Positions 45,712 to 61,705 of a stretch of 64,000 bases of DNA are shown in pieces. Made by a program: the position numbers and the translations under genes. Below the pieces are notes generated by a model. It worked only from the letters and a program-made list of their open reading frames with translations, was not told the DNA's origin and searched no databases. The stretch is from Anoplopoma fimbria. Taxonomy: Eukaryota > Chordata > Actinopteri > Perciformes > Anoplopomatidae. The DNA is taken from assembly GCF_027596085.1 (NCBI RefSeq), contig NC_072453.1:5591448-5655447 (forward strand), written 5' to 3'. Positions within the stretch are counted from its first letter, which is position 1. The number at the start of each line of letters is the position of its first letter.

Positions 45712-47870
45712 TAGCAGTTGGATTGCTATTATTTCGATGAATCTTTTGTGTGATAACTGTCGTGTTTGTTTTTGGTTCATGCTTTATTAGTGAGATGATT
45801 TCAAGATCTGTTCAAATAATCGAAAGGCAGATACATGAACGTGTGATTTTAATCATCGACCGTAAAGGAGCCCTGATTGCCTACAGGAGTCAGATTAATG
45901 ACAGCTGGACTCTGAGAGAAGCTCACGAACAAAGGCGTCCGTGAGCTGTGGATGAAATATGGTCTCACTAATGTACAGCGTGTTGTTAACCACACACAGA
46001 TCAGCACATCAGCACATCAGCTGCATTTTGTCCATAAACCTGCACATCTGCCAGATGTTTTGTCCAAACACCGTTTAAGTTATAAAGGCATCCACTGTCA
46101 ATTGTATTCCTATTTTTTCCTGTGATAACTGGCCTACTTTATTTTGAAAGCCAACACAACATCCAATGACGGACAAAGTCTCCCGTCCTGGGGAACCAAA
46201 GGGGACGTGGGGGGGGGCACCTTTACGCACAGACAAATAGGTGCCTTCCTAAATGTTTATTTGAATTGTAAAGTCAGCATTGCAACAACAAAACAGTTTG
46301 ATTATTTAACACATTTAATTTACCTAGGTCCTTTTTTCCCCCCTCAATCTCTCGGACAAACTTTAAACTCCGGTGTACATTTTCTGGAGGGCCTGTTTCG
46401 TCTGGATGGACGATGGACACATGCCGTGCGGGAGAAGAGAAAGCACGAGCAAGCCAGCATTTTAACGAGCTTCTCTTCTCTCTCGTCTCGACTGAGCTCA
46501 AACAGAAAACTCCCCGTTCACACGATAAGATGACAATTGGTTATGCTATTCCTCCAAGAGACGTGCACCTGATTTATGGTCGTTTGCACTGATTCGCGCA
46601 TTTTGGCGCTTACACTGTTTAGATTACCTTTTTTCTATCCTTGCACTTGATTAAATGGGGGGTTTGATAAATGAACCCGAGCGGTTCGTTAAAGAAACAT
46701 CCAGTGACTTATTATTTATTTTCTTTCATCACCCAGCTGTCTTAGCTCGCTGGCGAACATTGGATACAATTTGTCTGATGTCCTTCACAAAGGGATTAGA
46801 TCAACAACATTTTTATTCTGATATTGCTAATAATACTGGGAATCAACCGAATTTAAATACAGTAATTTCTATTACAGGTGTAGCTCTTTGTGTGTGGTTG
46901 CAACAAAATATCACAAAATAAATAAATTAATATTTTTAATTCTGCACTTTTCTCACTGAAGTCTTTCACAGATATTATTTCTAAGATAAGATATATTCTT
47001 TACGAACAGCAAAGCCACTTATACATCTTGTTGCATTCAAAACGAGCATGTCCACCTCTAACTACATGCAAGCTGCTATGAGCACCATGCCACCAGTCAT
47101 ACAGACTACACACTGTCTTGTCTTACCTTAGTCAGAGAAGTGCAGCCTTGTTCCGGAGATCTAAAGCCTGCAGTGGTGTTTCTCTAAAGGAACAAAAGCC
47201 ACATCAGAGCCCTGTGTTTTCACTCCTCCAAGCTGATTTTCTCACACAACGACAAGCATTGTGTTACATTAACATCTCCTTCTTTATATATACATACACA
47301 CACACCCTCATACCCTTTTCCTGGTCATTATGTGCCTTGTTAAACACACGGGCCTGGGGAAGAAGAGGCAAGTGACGGGGCATCAGGGAAAATTATAGGC
47401 AATTTCACATCTCCAGATTAGAATAATGGCTCGTGGAGTTGGACAGACAGAGTAGGACCTTTCAAACATGGCCAATTATCATGCAGGCAGACTGAAAGGG
47501 GAAAGTGAAAAGGCTCCTGGTGAAATAGACGAGCTGAAACGATGGGACGGAAGGCTGTGGGATGGGTTGAAGGGTAATGATGAAGGCAAGTGTGACTGTA
47601 ACAATGCTGCAGACGGTCAGAGTTATCAGATACAAGGTGTCTGATGGGTTTTAATTCCAGGATAGCAAAAAGAGGGGAAAATAGCTTGTAATTAAATCCC
47701 AGTTGCTGTGAATGGGCAAATGGCAAAGCGGGTCTCTGTGGTGATTATTGTTATTAACTTGAGTGATCTGACATCTCGGGTAATTGTGAGCAGCTTCCCT
47801 TGTTAGAGAGAGTGAATGCATGATTTGGTTTCATCTGAGGGGAAGGCTTGACTTAATTTGGGACATGATG

Positions 47871-47873
<3 letters not shown>

Positions 47874-47957
<84 letters not shown>
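47874..47957. repeat. (CA)n microsatellite in the dlx4-dlx3 intergenic region
   Basis: About 42 CA units, first of two long dinucleotide tracts between the convergent genes. Confidence 0.96.
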
Positions 47958-47961
<4 letters not shown>

Positions 47962-50435
47962 AAGGGATTCAATGATGGAATACAGTTTGGCAGGCAGAAA
48001 GGTATGCACACACACTGAGATTGAACCAAAACACTGGATTTAAGAAGGCCAGGCACTCACAAATGTGGGGAAAAGCACTTATTTCCATTTATTTACTTAT
48101 TTTTAAAGTTTTTAAGGTCTGTTTTATTGGTGAAACTCATGTCTTGAGGCAACATTGTCACTTTTCAGGTCAAGGTGAGCCTGTACCTGAGCGGCAGCGA
48201 AACCTCCCAGTGTGGGTGCACCAGGATGTGATGACTGGCTGTGGAGCATCAGCACACTGTCCAGTCCGGCCCTGGCCCGCGGTCAGCCAGGGTTCACCCG
48301 TACACAGCTGTCAAGGATGCCTTTCTCCCTTCAATTCATCCCAGTTTACAGCGAGATGGAGAGAGTGAGTGATCCTAATGCAGCCGAGGCTCGGCCAGGG
48401 CCCGGACTAAGTGCTGGACAGCTGCAAGTCTTTCCATGCATGCATTTCAGTTACCGACCTCCACCTCAACCCATATCGCTGCACTCCAGAGACAAGTGCC
48501 GACACCACTCTGTTGACTGTTGCAGGGGGGGAGGAGATGGAGCAGAGCTCTCAGGGGCCCGGGCACCGGCTCTATTTAGGGTGCTGTGATGTTGTGCCAT
48601 GCAGGATCACATTCCGGTTCAACAGTTCACCACCACCTCGATGGCTACTTACACTTGTTAATGTTTAGAGATGACATACATGGACACGTCTCACAGCCCA
48701 CACACACAAGTGCAGCCTGTAGAGAACACACGTTTGTCTTCGGCACAAATGTTTCCCCTGACAACCAGAGTCGAGGGCCACACACGCTGAGGGAGCCACA
48801 GAGGGGAGATCATATGTGCTCGTGATGAGATTTCATTGATATCAAAAGGCAATAGTACTCATGCTGCTTTTGTCAAATCAGCACAGTGCACTGAGATGAT
48901 GAGTGATGCTGTAGACAACTGGTGTTGAGTTCAGGGAAATGGGATTTTTTGGCAAATGTTGAAAGAATGTATGAGAAGTTTGGTAGATGTGCAGTGCTTT
49001 AAAAAAAGAAAAAAGAATAAATGATATGTCACATGTGACAATTAAACCAAGAAGTGGACAAAAAACCTGTGTGGTTAATGTGGCAAAAAGGGAAAACATA
49101 TGAAAAAAAGGTCCGATTTTGGTCCAAAGGTCCTTTCAAATTAAATCTCAATTTATTGGTATCATAAATTACAGTTCTATAACACTCTCATATGATCGGT
49201 GAAATGAACTGAATTCCTCTTAAAATGAATAAAATAAATTGGAAGAATATTAATTAAAATCAATTAATATGGATTGTATAACGTTGTAGTTCCCATTACC
49301 ACATCCCTTAAACGTGTATTAGATTAGTCAACATTACTGGAGTATTTGTCAGCCATATGTGCTCATATAAAAACAATAATAACAGCAGGCATAGCCAATC
49401 AAGGTGAACAAATGTTCGCCAAAAGACATGTTTTAATTATTATGTGTATTATTATTTTTTTCTGAAGTCCACCAAATGGATTTAATAATCATTCTGAATC
49501 TGTATCCAGCATTGCCTTGAATAAAGTAACATTATTTTATCAATAAATATCTCTTATTCCAACATATCTTTCGTGATGCAAGTAAATCCAATAGTATTCA
49601 AGTTGAGCAAAACAACACTGAGGCGAGAGACTTGATGGTCTAAGATCCAACATTTCCAAATTCACATTTAAAGCGATAATGCTCTGAAATGATTGCAATG
49701 ATACCACGTTAAAATAAAGGTTCACAGAGTAACACCTCCATTCCAGAGAGCATACCATCCTAGTTACTAATAGCAGTAGAAAAGGTTAGCCTGTAAAACA
49801 CAGCCTACATTTCCTCCCAGTGCGTAATGGCGCCTTGGTGGTCCATGTGTAGAAGATGGCCATCAGCGGTTACCCCATCGTGTAATTGTTTGTGCAGCAT
49901 ATTTAATAACCTATGCTTTTGTGGCCAAACTGAGGTCAGTGTCCTCTGTCATTATTACTAGATGTGAAGACGCAGAAAGGGAAGTCGTGATTTTTTTTTG
50001 ACTATCTTAACAGTCATTATGGGAGTTGTCATGTTTTTCTAACATCTTTCAGCTAATTAATATCACTGTATTCCCTAGGTTTCACATGGGCGACAGTCGC
50101 TCCCATTAGACTCATTTATCACCTGGGAAGATCTCTGTTGCCTGGGTAAATAAATAAATAAATCACAAAGTGTGTATCTTATAGTGTGTAACATTTCATT
50201 TCCTTTTGAGGTAAAAGAGGTGGGATGATGATTCACCACTGAACTCAAGTTAAAAACTTTAGCAGCTCATTTTTCACAAGAACTACTTTGCTAAATGCAA
50301 AATGATTAAAAACCCCACTGTCTAAAGTGAAACACACAAAAGAATAGAAAGGAGCAGTTTTTTTTTTCTTATGCCCTCAATATTTGGCAGCATTTCTATC
50401 CATCCTGCTGTGCGCTCCGCCTGCGGCAACGGCAT

Positions 50436-50551
<116 letters not shown>

Positions 50552-51006
50552 GCTCGTTCTCTCTTGTTATCTGGCAGCAGAATAGTAATAAAACCGACTG
50601 ACTCCAACATGTCTGGTTGGATGTCGCCTCCTACTGCAACGCTTTGCACGCAGTTCACAGTCAGCTCACTATGCTGTGACCACTACACCCATAGGAATAT
50701 TTAGACGGAAAAAATGTAATATTAATAACAAACGTTTATTACGTTTGTACGCTTTTATGTGAATGTGCAGGTGCAAGCTTGTAAGCATAAGTTTTAACCA
50801 AAGTTATCTAGATTAAAAGTGGGTGATCTAAATCATTGATTCAATGAATTCAAAATGTTCAAACAGGTTAAACTGAATTCTGAATTGTATCTGTCAAGAT
50901 ACAATTCTTGCGCTGACAGTATTTAATAACCTGTCATGCATTAAATGGGCGTTTGGACAACAGCCTGTTTATAAAGGGGCTTGACACACAACATGCAATT
51001 AACAAC

Positions 51007-51012
51007 TTTATT
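51007..51012 (-). terminator. dlx3 polyadenylation signal candidate
   Basis: TTTATT on the + strand reads AATAAA on the minus strand, about 590 bp beyond the dlx3 stop. It is the first canonical signal I found in that direction. Confidence 0.45.
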
Positions 51013-51600
51013 CAATTGACAAGAAGGCAACAGGTGGACTAATTACATGAATATGACAATGGTTTTGGAAGCACCACAGTGCAGTCGTTCCGTTTCAAAC
51101 AAATAACATCATAGTGGTTCTGCATATAAACACTTATTTACAGCCTTCGAGGTTTTGTACAAATCCTTATAAATATGACCTGAGTTCTTCTTTTTGTTTT
51201 TGACGCACTACAAACCCGCATGCATGATTTGAATGCAGCACGGATTAACTGCACAGTTGTGAATATTCGCTTTGTGGTTATAGCTAGGCCTACTTGTTTT
51301 TAAAAAAAAAAAGTTGCATATTCGTTTACAAAAAGAGTGAAAGAAATACAACAGAAGCGATAAATAATTTAAAAAAAAAAACACGCCAGATGTCCGATAA
51401 ATATGCTGCCACAAGTGATCAGAAATCCCTCATGTGCTTTGTGAATGGAAACCCCAGTTCTGAAACAGTTTTGATCATCCAGAAAACCAAAAAGCAATGT
51501 TTCCCTTCAGGCCAGCTCCGGGTCCGGTCGACCTTCGCTCTGCAGAGTCATTGTGGAGAGACCTCGTTTGAGAAAAAAAACAAAATCTGCTGAGTCTTTG

Positions 51601-53862
<2,262 letters not shown>

Positions 53863-53915
53863 GTTGAAGCAGCCCTCCAGAGTAAAAGAAAAACAAAAAG
53901 CCCACTGATGGATCC

Positions 53916-53935
53916 TTTTTTTTTTTTTTTTTTTT
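53916..53935. repeat. poly-T tract (A20 in the presumed dlx3 leader)
   Basis: On the dlx3 sense strand this is an A20 run 54 nt before the start codon, preceded by AACAACAACAACA. It falls in the leader if transcription starts near 54030. Confidence 0.9.
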
Positions 53936-54058
53936 GTTGTTGTTGTTTGTTAAAAAAAATCGCAATAAAGAATTAGAAATAGAGAGCTTATAGTCCACTG
54001 AAACTCTCCAGACTGCAGTCACTTGGTTGTGGCATCGCTCGGCTGCAGTGACACAGAG

Positions 54059-54095
54059 TTATAGAGAGCTGGGCTGGAAGCTGCCATCCCATTGG
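54059..54095 (-). promoter_or_regulatory. dlx3 core promoter: CCAAT box and TATA-like element
   Basis: On the minus strand CCAAT (54095-54091) is followed 27 bp later by CTATAAC (TATAA at 54063-54059). This is conventional spacing and would place transcription start near 54030 and give a leader of about 170 nt. From memory, mammalian Dlx3 promoters also use a CCAAT/NF-Y box. A C22 run at 54108-54129 sits just upstream. Confidence 0.5.
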
Positions 54096-54107
54096 CTCCC
54101 CTGAGCA

Positions 54108-54129
54108 CCCCCCCCCCCCCCCCCCCCCC
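54108..54129. repeat. poly-C tract (22 C) just upstream of the dlx3 promoter
   Basis: An unbroken C22, i.e. G22 on the dlx3 sense strand, about 13 bp upstream of the dlx3 CCAAT box. Confidence 0.95.
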
Positions 54130-57100
54130 GGCTCCCCACCCCTCTCACCCTCAAGGCGAAGTCCTGGTGAAACCCAGCCCTCAGCCAAGAGCACATAGGC
54201 TCGCATACCTCAGCACTGAGGTTTTTTTGTTCTTCTTCTTTTTCTTTTACATTAGCATTTACCTGTTTACTGGGTGAACACGCAGCTCGTTAGGCCTTCA
54301 GGGACCTTATGTGAAACTCACAACTACCTATATGTCTATACTTTTTTCTCTCTCTCCACGTTCGTAACACCTACAGGCAAGATAACACAACACAATAGCT
54401 GCTGCCCAGAGTCCTTCTAAAGCCTAATCCCGCAGCCAGACCGTCTCTCCTTAATGTTTTATGCAATGTTTTCTTAACAGTGCTTCGAGATCACACTTTA
54501 TTCAGGCCATTGAAAGGCTGCCAGTCGGCCTCCCGCTGACTCTTATTGTCATTCAAAGGAGTTGGCGGACAGTGAACTTTGCGTGAAAGAGATGGAAGAG
54601 ATAGTAAAGGACTCGTTCAGCTGATGTTGCCTGCGGGTGAATTCCTCTATACTGTCCGTGTTGTTTGCCTGCGTGTTTAAATATGCAAATTAGAACAAGG
54701 CTGTTAGAAAATGACTGTATTAAAAAAAAACAAAAAAACTGTAATACTTCTTCACTGCAGATAATATAAAAGGCAAAGCAATTAACATTTAATAGTTTCA
54801 TTTTAATTTATTCTTGGAATATTTTGCCGAAGAAAATCAGAAAAAAAATCAGGGAATCTTTTCACTCTGCAGCTCATTTGCTGTCGTCTGAAAGCAGCGG
54901 TGAGCAGCGACCCCTGCTGTGTTCATCCACGAACCACACTCTCAACAATCTGCCTGCAAAATAGAAAAATGCAGCTTCACACTGATAATGATGTAAAAAC
55001 TTTGTTTTACCGGCTGACAATATTTCCCATTGTTGAATTAACATTTTTCACGGACCACAATGTGAAGTTTTTAAATGAGAGTTGTTATTTATCATGCATT
55101 TCCTCTGTCGCCCCCCATGTCTTATAAACTACCGCCCTCTTTTGGCAAGTTTCTGTAGCACCTGCGTGAAATTTTAGAGGGTCAGTTCACACAATTAACC
55201 CAAATTTCAATAAGATCTGAAAAGAATGCACCTATTTCTAGCAGGAACTAAAGCCACCAAGACAGGCTCAGTATCTATTATGCCCAAATCTGAATCTGTA
55301 TATAAAATCATCAAATTGAAAAATATATATATATTTTTGATTGCTAAATTTTTACACACAGAAAGACAAAAAGTTGCAGCCCCACTTATGTCAAAACCTT
55401 TTCATCTTCACTTTCATCATCAGTCAACTAGAGAAGAGAGGAGGACTTTTGATCCCATGACATGACATGTGGAACCACATGTCATGCGATGTTATTGAAG
55501 GAAACTTCGGAAAATCTTGATCCATAAAAGCGTGATTTATATATATTTTGCCAAATGCCCCTGAACCTAACTAGGCATGTTTGAGAGAGACAGTGCATCT
55601 TTTAAGTTGTTCATCTTTTTGCAGAAAAAGTCTCTCACTTTAAACTACTGCAAAACAGGGTGATCATAATGTCATAATAATCATAATCATAATAAAGATC
55701 ATATTACACAATTTACATTAGGAAATAGAGGATGTTTCACCCACACATTCAAAAAATGAAAGGTGTTAGAATACAGAGCTTGTAATATAACAATGTACTT
55801 TACACATTTAAAACTGCTTATATAAAGCCACAAATATGTTACAGAGTAACAATCTACCAAAGTATCTTCAATCGTGTTAGTCTATCATGAATCAAAGAGT
55901 GGCTCTTTTATTGTAAAATGGTCATGATATTGTAGTATCACAAAACATCCAGTAGATGGTGCATATGTCTTAGATTTCAATGTGATTTCAATTTCATGCT
56001 TGTTATTATTGTTTGATGTTATCTCTGTGAATCTCTGTAGGCAACAATAATACATGGTGTTTCCAACACCAGGCTCCTCTCAGGGGATAAATGGTGTGAA
56101 GATCAAACATTTGACCTTTTTTTTTTACATAGATTTAAAAGACAGTTTTCTTCCATTTTTCCTCATGTGTTACGTTTTATTTTCTTCTGAGAGGCTTCAG
56201 GTTGGGTCAGGAACTATGCAAGATCCATACAGACACTGTATGTAATATTGACTTGCTAGTAGTGTGTCTATTATGAGATTTCATAGTCTGCTTAATAATA
56301 AAAAATAAGGACTCCATGTTTGTGTTCCATTGTTTCTAAGGATAAACTCTCAGTAGCTGAGTTGAGAAAATAACTATGAATTACCTTTAGCGGTGTTTGC
56401 CTTCAGGTTACACCTGCAAAAAGCATGAAATTGCAGAGACCAGACCCCTTATCTGCAAGCTTGGCATTTGTCTTTGATCCACAAATGTCATCCCAGACAC
56501 CAGACAGAGAAGAGACTCCCCACCTGTATGCATAAACTCATAGACATAATGGTTCATAGTCTGGTGGAGTTTATCCTCTGTAGGGTATAAATGTGTGTAC
56601 AAATCCGTCCTTGGCTCAAATCTGTTTTTTTCTGTAAAAGAATAATTTACTTAATCTTTGGGTGAAAATATATCTTGCACATGGTCAAATGAACTCACAC
56701 TTCTCTGTGACTCAACCAATCAAACCCTCATAACACAGTAACATGAGACAGCTTTCCGGGGCATGTTTAGTACCTTTTTAATGCAGTGTGCAAAAGTGGA
56801 ACAGCTGGCTTGGTTCCAGCACAGGACAAAAGCCCGGACCTTGCCCAGAGAAAACCACAGCAATTACTGTCCAACTAGGGTTTGGTCTGATCGCTGTCGA
56901 GGAAAAAAAACAAAAACGTACCTTTTATACTGTACATAACAATTGAAGCCATTTCCCCCTGAGACAAAGACAATTTAATCCCACTTTAATCTTCTCCAAT
57001 CATACTCATCAGTGTGATTAAGGGAGCACCTGTGGGCCAAAATGAGCAACAGTAATGGTAATGACCCTCAGACATGACGTATGAGACATACCAGTCTGGC

Positions 57101-58859
57101 ACATTTCTCAGGACCTTCATAGGATGGCTGAAGTTATCAAAAAGTTTCACCACAAGCATAAACTGCGCCTCTCTCCGTATCTCTCCTTGCAGCTCTGTTG
57201 TTTTTACAGACAGATGCCAGCTTCAGCATTCCAGATTGAACTGATTCTCCCTCAGACTGTACGCAGTTTTATGAAGGCCTTGAGCCAAATATTGTACTCT
57301 CTGTTTTCTTTTGCTCAAGTGTTTCTGAAAGCATGAGAGATATGCATGTTGTATTGATATGTATAGAAATACAGATGGTGTAAGAATCTGATTGTTCATG
57401 GCTTAAACAAACAAGCAAGAAATGCTGTGCGCTTGCAAGACTAACAAGGAGAAAAAACATTTATGCGTACACCTACTACCTACCTGCACTGTAAGGACTT
57501 CTATAGCAACACTGAGGGCTATATTTAACCCCCTACACACAACAACTCAAAGGGATCCCCATCAGTGCAGTAAATGTGCACATAATCCCACAATCATACA
57601 CCTACGCTGCAGAGGATGTTTAGACTTTAGTTATGAGGGGGTCGGTGACACCACAAAAACAAACTCTGCTCATTGCTTCTTACGCCCCCGCCACCATCAA
57701 CTCAATTTCATCTCCCCTTTGAAGAACTTCAAGGCCACAGCGTGGAGCTCCTTGAGATAATGAAGCGCCACCGGCTAGTTAGTTTTCGCTGATCTGATTG
57801 AATGGTCGGCTCTCTCTTGGAGGGAGTCAGGGCGCTCTCATGAGTGGGAGAACTGGAAGTCTATTAACGGCTAACTCTCTCTTTTGCTCCCCGTCTCTTG
57901 CCCTCCCCCTTCCTCAGTCCTGATTAGAGATAAAAAGAGAAAATGGCAATGAGTCAAGGACTTTAAGCCATCTGCGTAAAGTAGGCCCGTATGTCCAGAC
58001 AGGCAAAATCGCCTGATGCTTTTTACTTCTTTCATGAGTGAACTCTTGTCAGTCTTGCCTCCAAATGTTTTCCAGATATCTAATTGTAGACTCTGCAAAA
58101 TGCTTTATCCAAAAACTGACTTGTACAAAAAAATAGAAAAAATAGTGTAACCCATCCGAAAACAACAGTCATTGGCGTCCACTGCTGAAACTGGCCAATA
58201 GCTCAGCGCTCCCATCCCTCCAAAAATACTCAACTCGATCTGGGATTTCTCCGGAATAACTGATTGTTCCAGCCTCCCAGTGGTGTTGTAAGTTGGCTCA
58301 GCTACATGGAATTAAGGCCTCGCTGTTCTCTGCTTCCCACGATGGTGGTGCAGTGCGCATATGTGCTGTGTATGTTGTTCACTGAAGGAGCCCAGGTACG
58401 GCCTGGGCAATGGGTTCCCAGGGGTCCACATCTGCCAAAGGAGTCGAAAATCTAATAGACGACACATGTGACCAGATGTTTAAGGGCATGCCCTTTGCCC
58501 CAAACTCACACACATGCACAAAAAACATTTCCAAAACACCTTCCAAAGCTAAATGCACCCCTGCAGGGCTGCTTCCCCCACACTGGCTCTCCTGTGAGCT
58601 GAAAACAGAGTGGGTCCACTGCTATTGGCTATCTGCTGCTTTTAATGGAGCACTAATGGCACTTGTCTCTCTGTAGTCACGCTCGGCCATTAATACACTT
58701 CCTTCACTCCTTATCTTGCACCGTGTTACATGTACAGAATAAGACATCTTTAATTTGAGTTTTTTATTCTTTACTTTAGCTTCAGCTCCTGTTGTTGTCC
58801 TCTCAGCTTAACAAGTTGCGTTGCACTCTTCAATACATTCATAACAGGAATTATAATGA
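54130..58859. other. region upstream of dlx3, no gene recognised
   Basis: No coding exon with support. 55165-55500 begins GGGTCAGTTCACACAATTA, which resembles the start of a fish DNA-transposon remnant, but the rest is not recognisable. The neighbour expected from human synteny (ITGA3) is not seen. Confidence 0.45.
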
Positions 58860-59228
58860 ATTAAAAACAATTAGCTTAAAGTAATGGATAAATGGTGAAA
58901 AGGCATAACGTATATGGTAAACAGTTGAAATATTTAGCTTGAATCAGGGGTTCTCAACGATCGCCAAATCAGTACACATTAGGCCACTAACCCCCGTTCA
59001 ATAACTTGCTTCAGGGACCTCCATCTGAAAAGATTTTTGTTGTTTGGTTGTCGCTGTTTAAGACCAGAATTCTATAGTTGTCAGGTAGAGTTGAGGAACC
59101 GTGGAGGAAGTGAAAGCTATGATCAGAATAATCACTCTTAAGACTCTTACTCATATTGGGCTCACTTCTATACTATTCCCCATTTTTCTAGGGACCCCTG
59201 GAACTCCCTCTAGGACCCCATTTTTAGG
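58860..59228 (+). mobile_element. hAT-derived repeat remnant (GGGGTTCTCAACG / GGGACCCCTGGA family)
   Basis: Starts with AGCTTAAAGTAATGGATAAA and has CAGGGGTTCTCAACG near 58946, ACTTGCTTCAGGGACCTCC, GAATAATCACTCTTAAGACT and CCCCATTTTTCTAGGGACCC. This matches my memory of a non-autonomous fish element. No clean ends or target duplication are visible. Confidence 0.5.
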
Positions 59229-61454
59229 ATAGTAAAAAAATTCAACAGCTGAATAAAGACCGGAAAACATTTTACATTTAAAATGACAAAAAAAAACACA
59301 TGTGCTCTGTAGCATATTTGAATGCAGAGATGTAAACAAACAGCCTCCTGGACGGAGACAACAGGGCTCTGACCCGGACAGCATTCCATGTCAATCAGCT
59401 TTTGCAACAGTGCACTGTGCTAATTGAGTGGTCCGGTCCAACTCAGCTGTGAGCAGAGCCACACACAGTTAGCTGGCAGCAACAATGGAAGCCTAACAAC
59501 CCTTTAATGGGCGTCTTTTATACACATAAAAAGACAAGATCTCCTCATCAAAATTGACTTCCTGTATCTTTCCTATCTTTTATCCATTGTGTTTTTGTTT
59601 TGTTTACTCGCACATATTTTCTTCCCCTGGATTTGTCACTCTCTCTTCTGCCAACCTATACTCCTCACTCCGTCCGTCACCTCCAACTAGTCCTCTCCAT
59701 CTTTTCCACTCAGCTGGATACGATCCCAAGAAGCTGCACAGAGGCATCCGTACAAGTGTCCCCGTCCTGGCAACCCCAGCCTCTTTGACAAGAATGCATC
59801 TATTCTCTGGCTCCACTTTGCCAAGAGTGGATGAGTGAGAGCGGCCTGTAGAAACAGCTGTTGAGTGAGTGATCAAAAGAATGAAGGAGACTTCTTTGAT
59901 TACCACCTCTTTGTTTGCCCTCCACTCAAAGTCACGTGTTCCCTAAGGCCACTCTCTGAGTGGGAAACAAGCCAGGGGAATGCTCAAGGCAAAAGTATGC
60001 TTATATTTGTAACTATTCACTTTTAAAAGCCATCTACTGCGGCAAAAATTCCAAACATCACTTCTCAAAGATACGCAACTTTAATACAAATGTTCGTCTC
60101 CCATGGCTCCAAGTCCCCACCGTCCCAGATCATCTTGACCCTTCACCCCTTTGATACGATTTCTTTTGGTGCTTATCACAGAAGAGTGAATATGTAGCCA
60201 TGGTTACAGCTATTCTTCCCTTGAGTCTGCTGGGTTTAGATGCCCTCTCCCAGGATTTTCACAGGAAGCTCCACCCTGATCCAAGCATGTTTGTTTTGGC
60301 TCAGACTGGAACGCAGAGAGTACTAGATGAAAACTGCTCCCTTCTATCTGTTGATTATCTCCACTCAATCTGCAGACAGGATGACACCAGTTTTCATCTC
60401 AACAATCAAATGCATTTCCCGGTGTTCCTAGAAGTTTTCGGTCCACTTTGCTTTCTATGAAGGCTAGTCTTGTCAAAATGGTCACAGTAGGTGTTTAGAG
60501 AATTGGCTTTACCATCAACTGTATGAAACACTTTGTCAAAGTGTAACAGTATAGAAATCCACATGTAGAAAGAGGGACTTCAAGGTTGAGTTTGCTGGCT
60601 TAAGATGTTTATTATGATCTTCATTGCATGCATCTTAAATGCATAAACGTCTATAAATGCAATCTTAAAATTTAAGTAAGCCATTTTATTACTTCATGTA
60701 AAAGATGAATCATTAATTATCAAATATTAAATTCAAACATTTCCAACTACCACAATCTCTAGAAGCACATGTAAAGGTCCACCATCCAGCTCGTTTGTGT
60801 AGTTGTTTATCGTAAACTAAATTAAAATGCCCAGAACAAAGGCAGGAAAATCACAGAACAGTCTTGTATAAGACATTAACCTAGTTATTTGGTGGGCTTG
60901 TTAACACAGCGTAGAAAGATGTCATTTCTCAAGGCATGCCTGAGCACGGCAGATTTTGGGAGTTCCCGTTCCGCCCCCTTTTTCTCCTCAGCTTACACAA
61001 AAAACTCCACCACGGTTTCTCATCTTATAAACTTGCAGTCATTGTTCTTAAATCAAATGTGACGGCGTGAATCAACAAGGTTATTAAGTCAGGTTTAAAA
61101 CAAAGTGCGTCAATCTACAGCCACTCTAATCCATCTGACCATGAGGACGTTTTTCCTTAAATACTTGGCCCCAGGAGGTGAATTGCGTCCTCCCTCCCTC
61201 CTCCTCTCCTGTACAGGCTTTTGTACTGGATCTGGTGTCCTCGGGGGAGTGATGATGACATGAAGTCTAGTCCAGGAAACAAGGATATACACCAGTGACT
61301 GCTCAACAGTAATTCCCAGTCAGGAGTTCTTGTACCTCAACACTACATTTGCAGTTCCTTCAGGGTACATGAGCAGTGTGTAGAGTAGCTTGACTAATTG
61401 AAAATAAGGAAATTTTCCTTTTTTTAATAAACAGGTTCACCAGGGGTTGAGAGT

Positions 61455-61705
61455 GCATGAAAGCTAGTTAGCAGGCAAGCAGATAAAACATTAAGCTAAA
61501 TTGATTCACGGTTGAAATAGTAAGCTAAAGGTTATAGATATAGAGTTTAAAGAGTTAGCTGAAAATAATAGATATAGTTGAAATCATAATCAAGTAATAG
61601 ATAAATTATGAAAAGGCTATAAGTAATAAATGAACGGTTGAAATCGAAAATAGTTAAAAAATAATCGTAATGGTTGAAGAAGCTGAAATGAATGAAAAAA
61701 ACAGT
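61455..61705. repeat. A-rich GTTGAAAT/AGCTAAA repeat remnant
   Basis: Tandem-like, imperfect units built from GTTGAAAT, TTAGCTGAAA, ATAGATA and AGCTAAAG. The same vocabulary appears at the left of the 58.9 kb element, so this may be a second, rearranged fragment of that family. Confidence 0.4.

Noticed and set aside
46003..46020. Short direct repeat TCAGCACATCAGCACATCAG as a possible array
   Set aside because: Only two to three 9-bp units without spacers; not a CRISPR array and not expected in a vertebrate genome.
60200..60460. 86-codon frame beginning MVTAILPLSLLGLDAL, considered as a signal-peptide exon
   Set aside because: The hydrophobic start is short, no cleavage or downstream exon is evident, and it resembles no known family.
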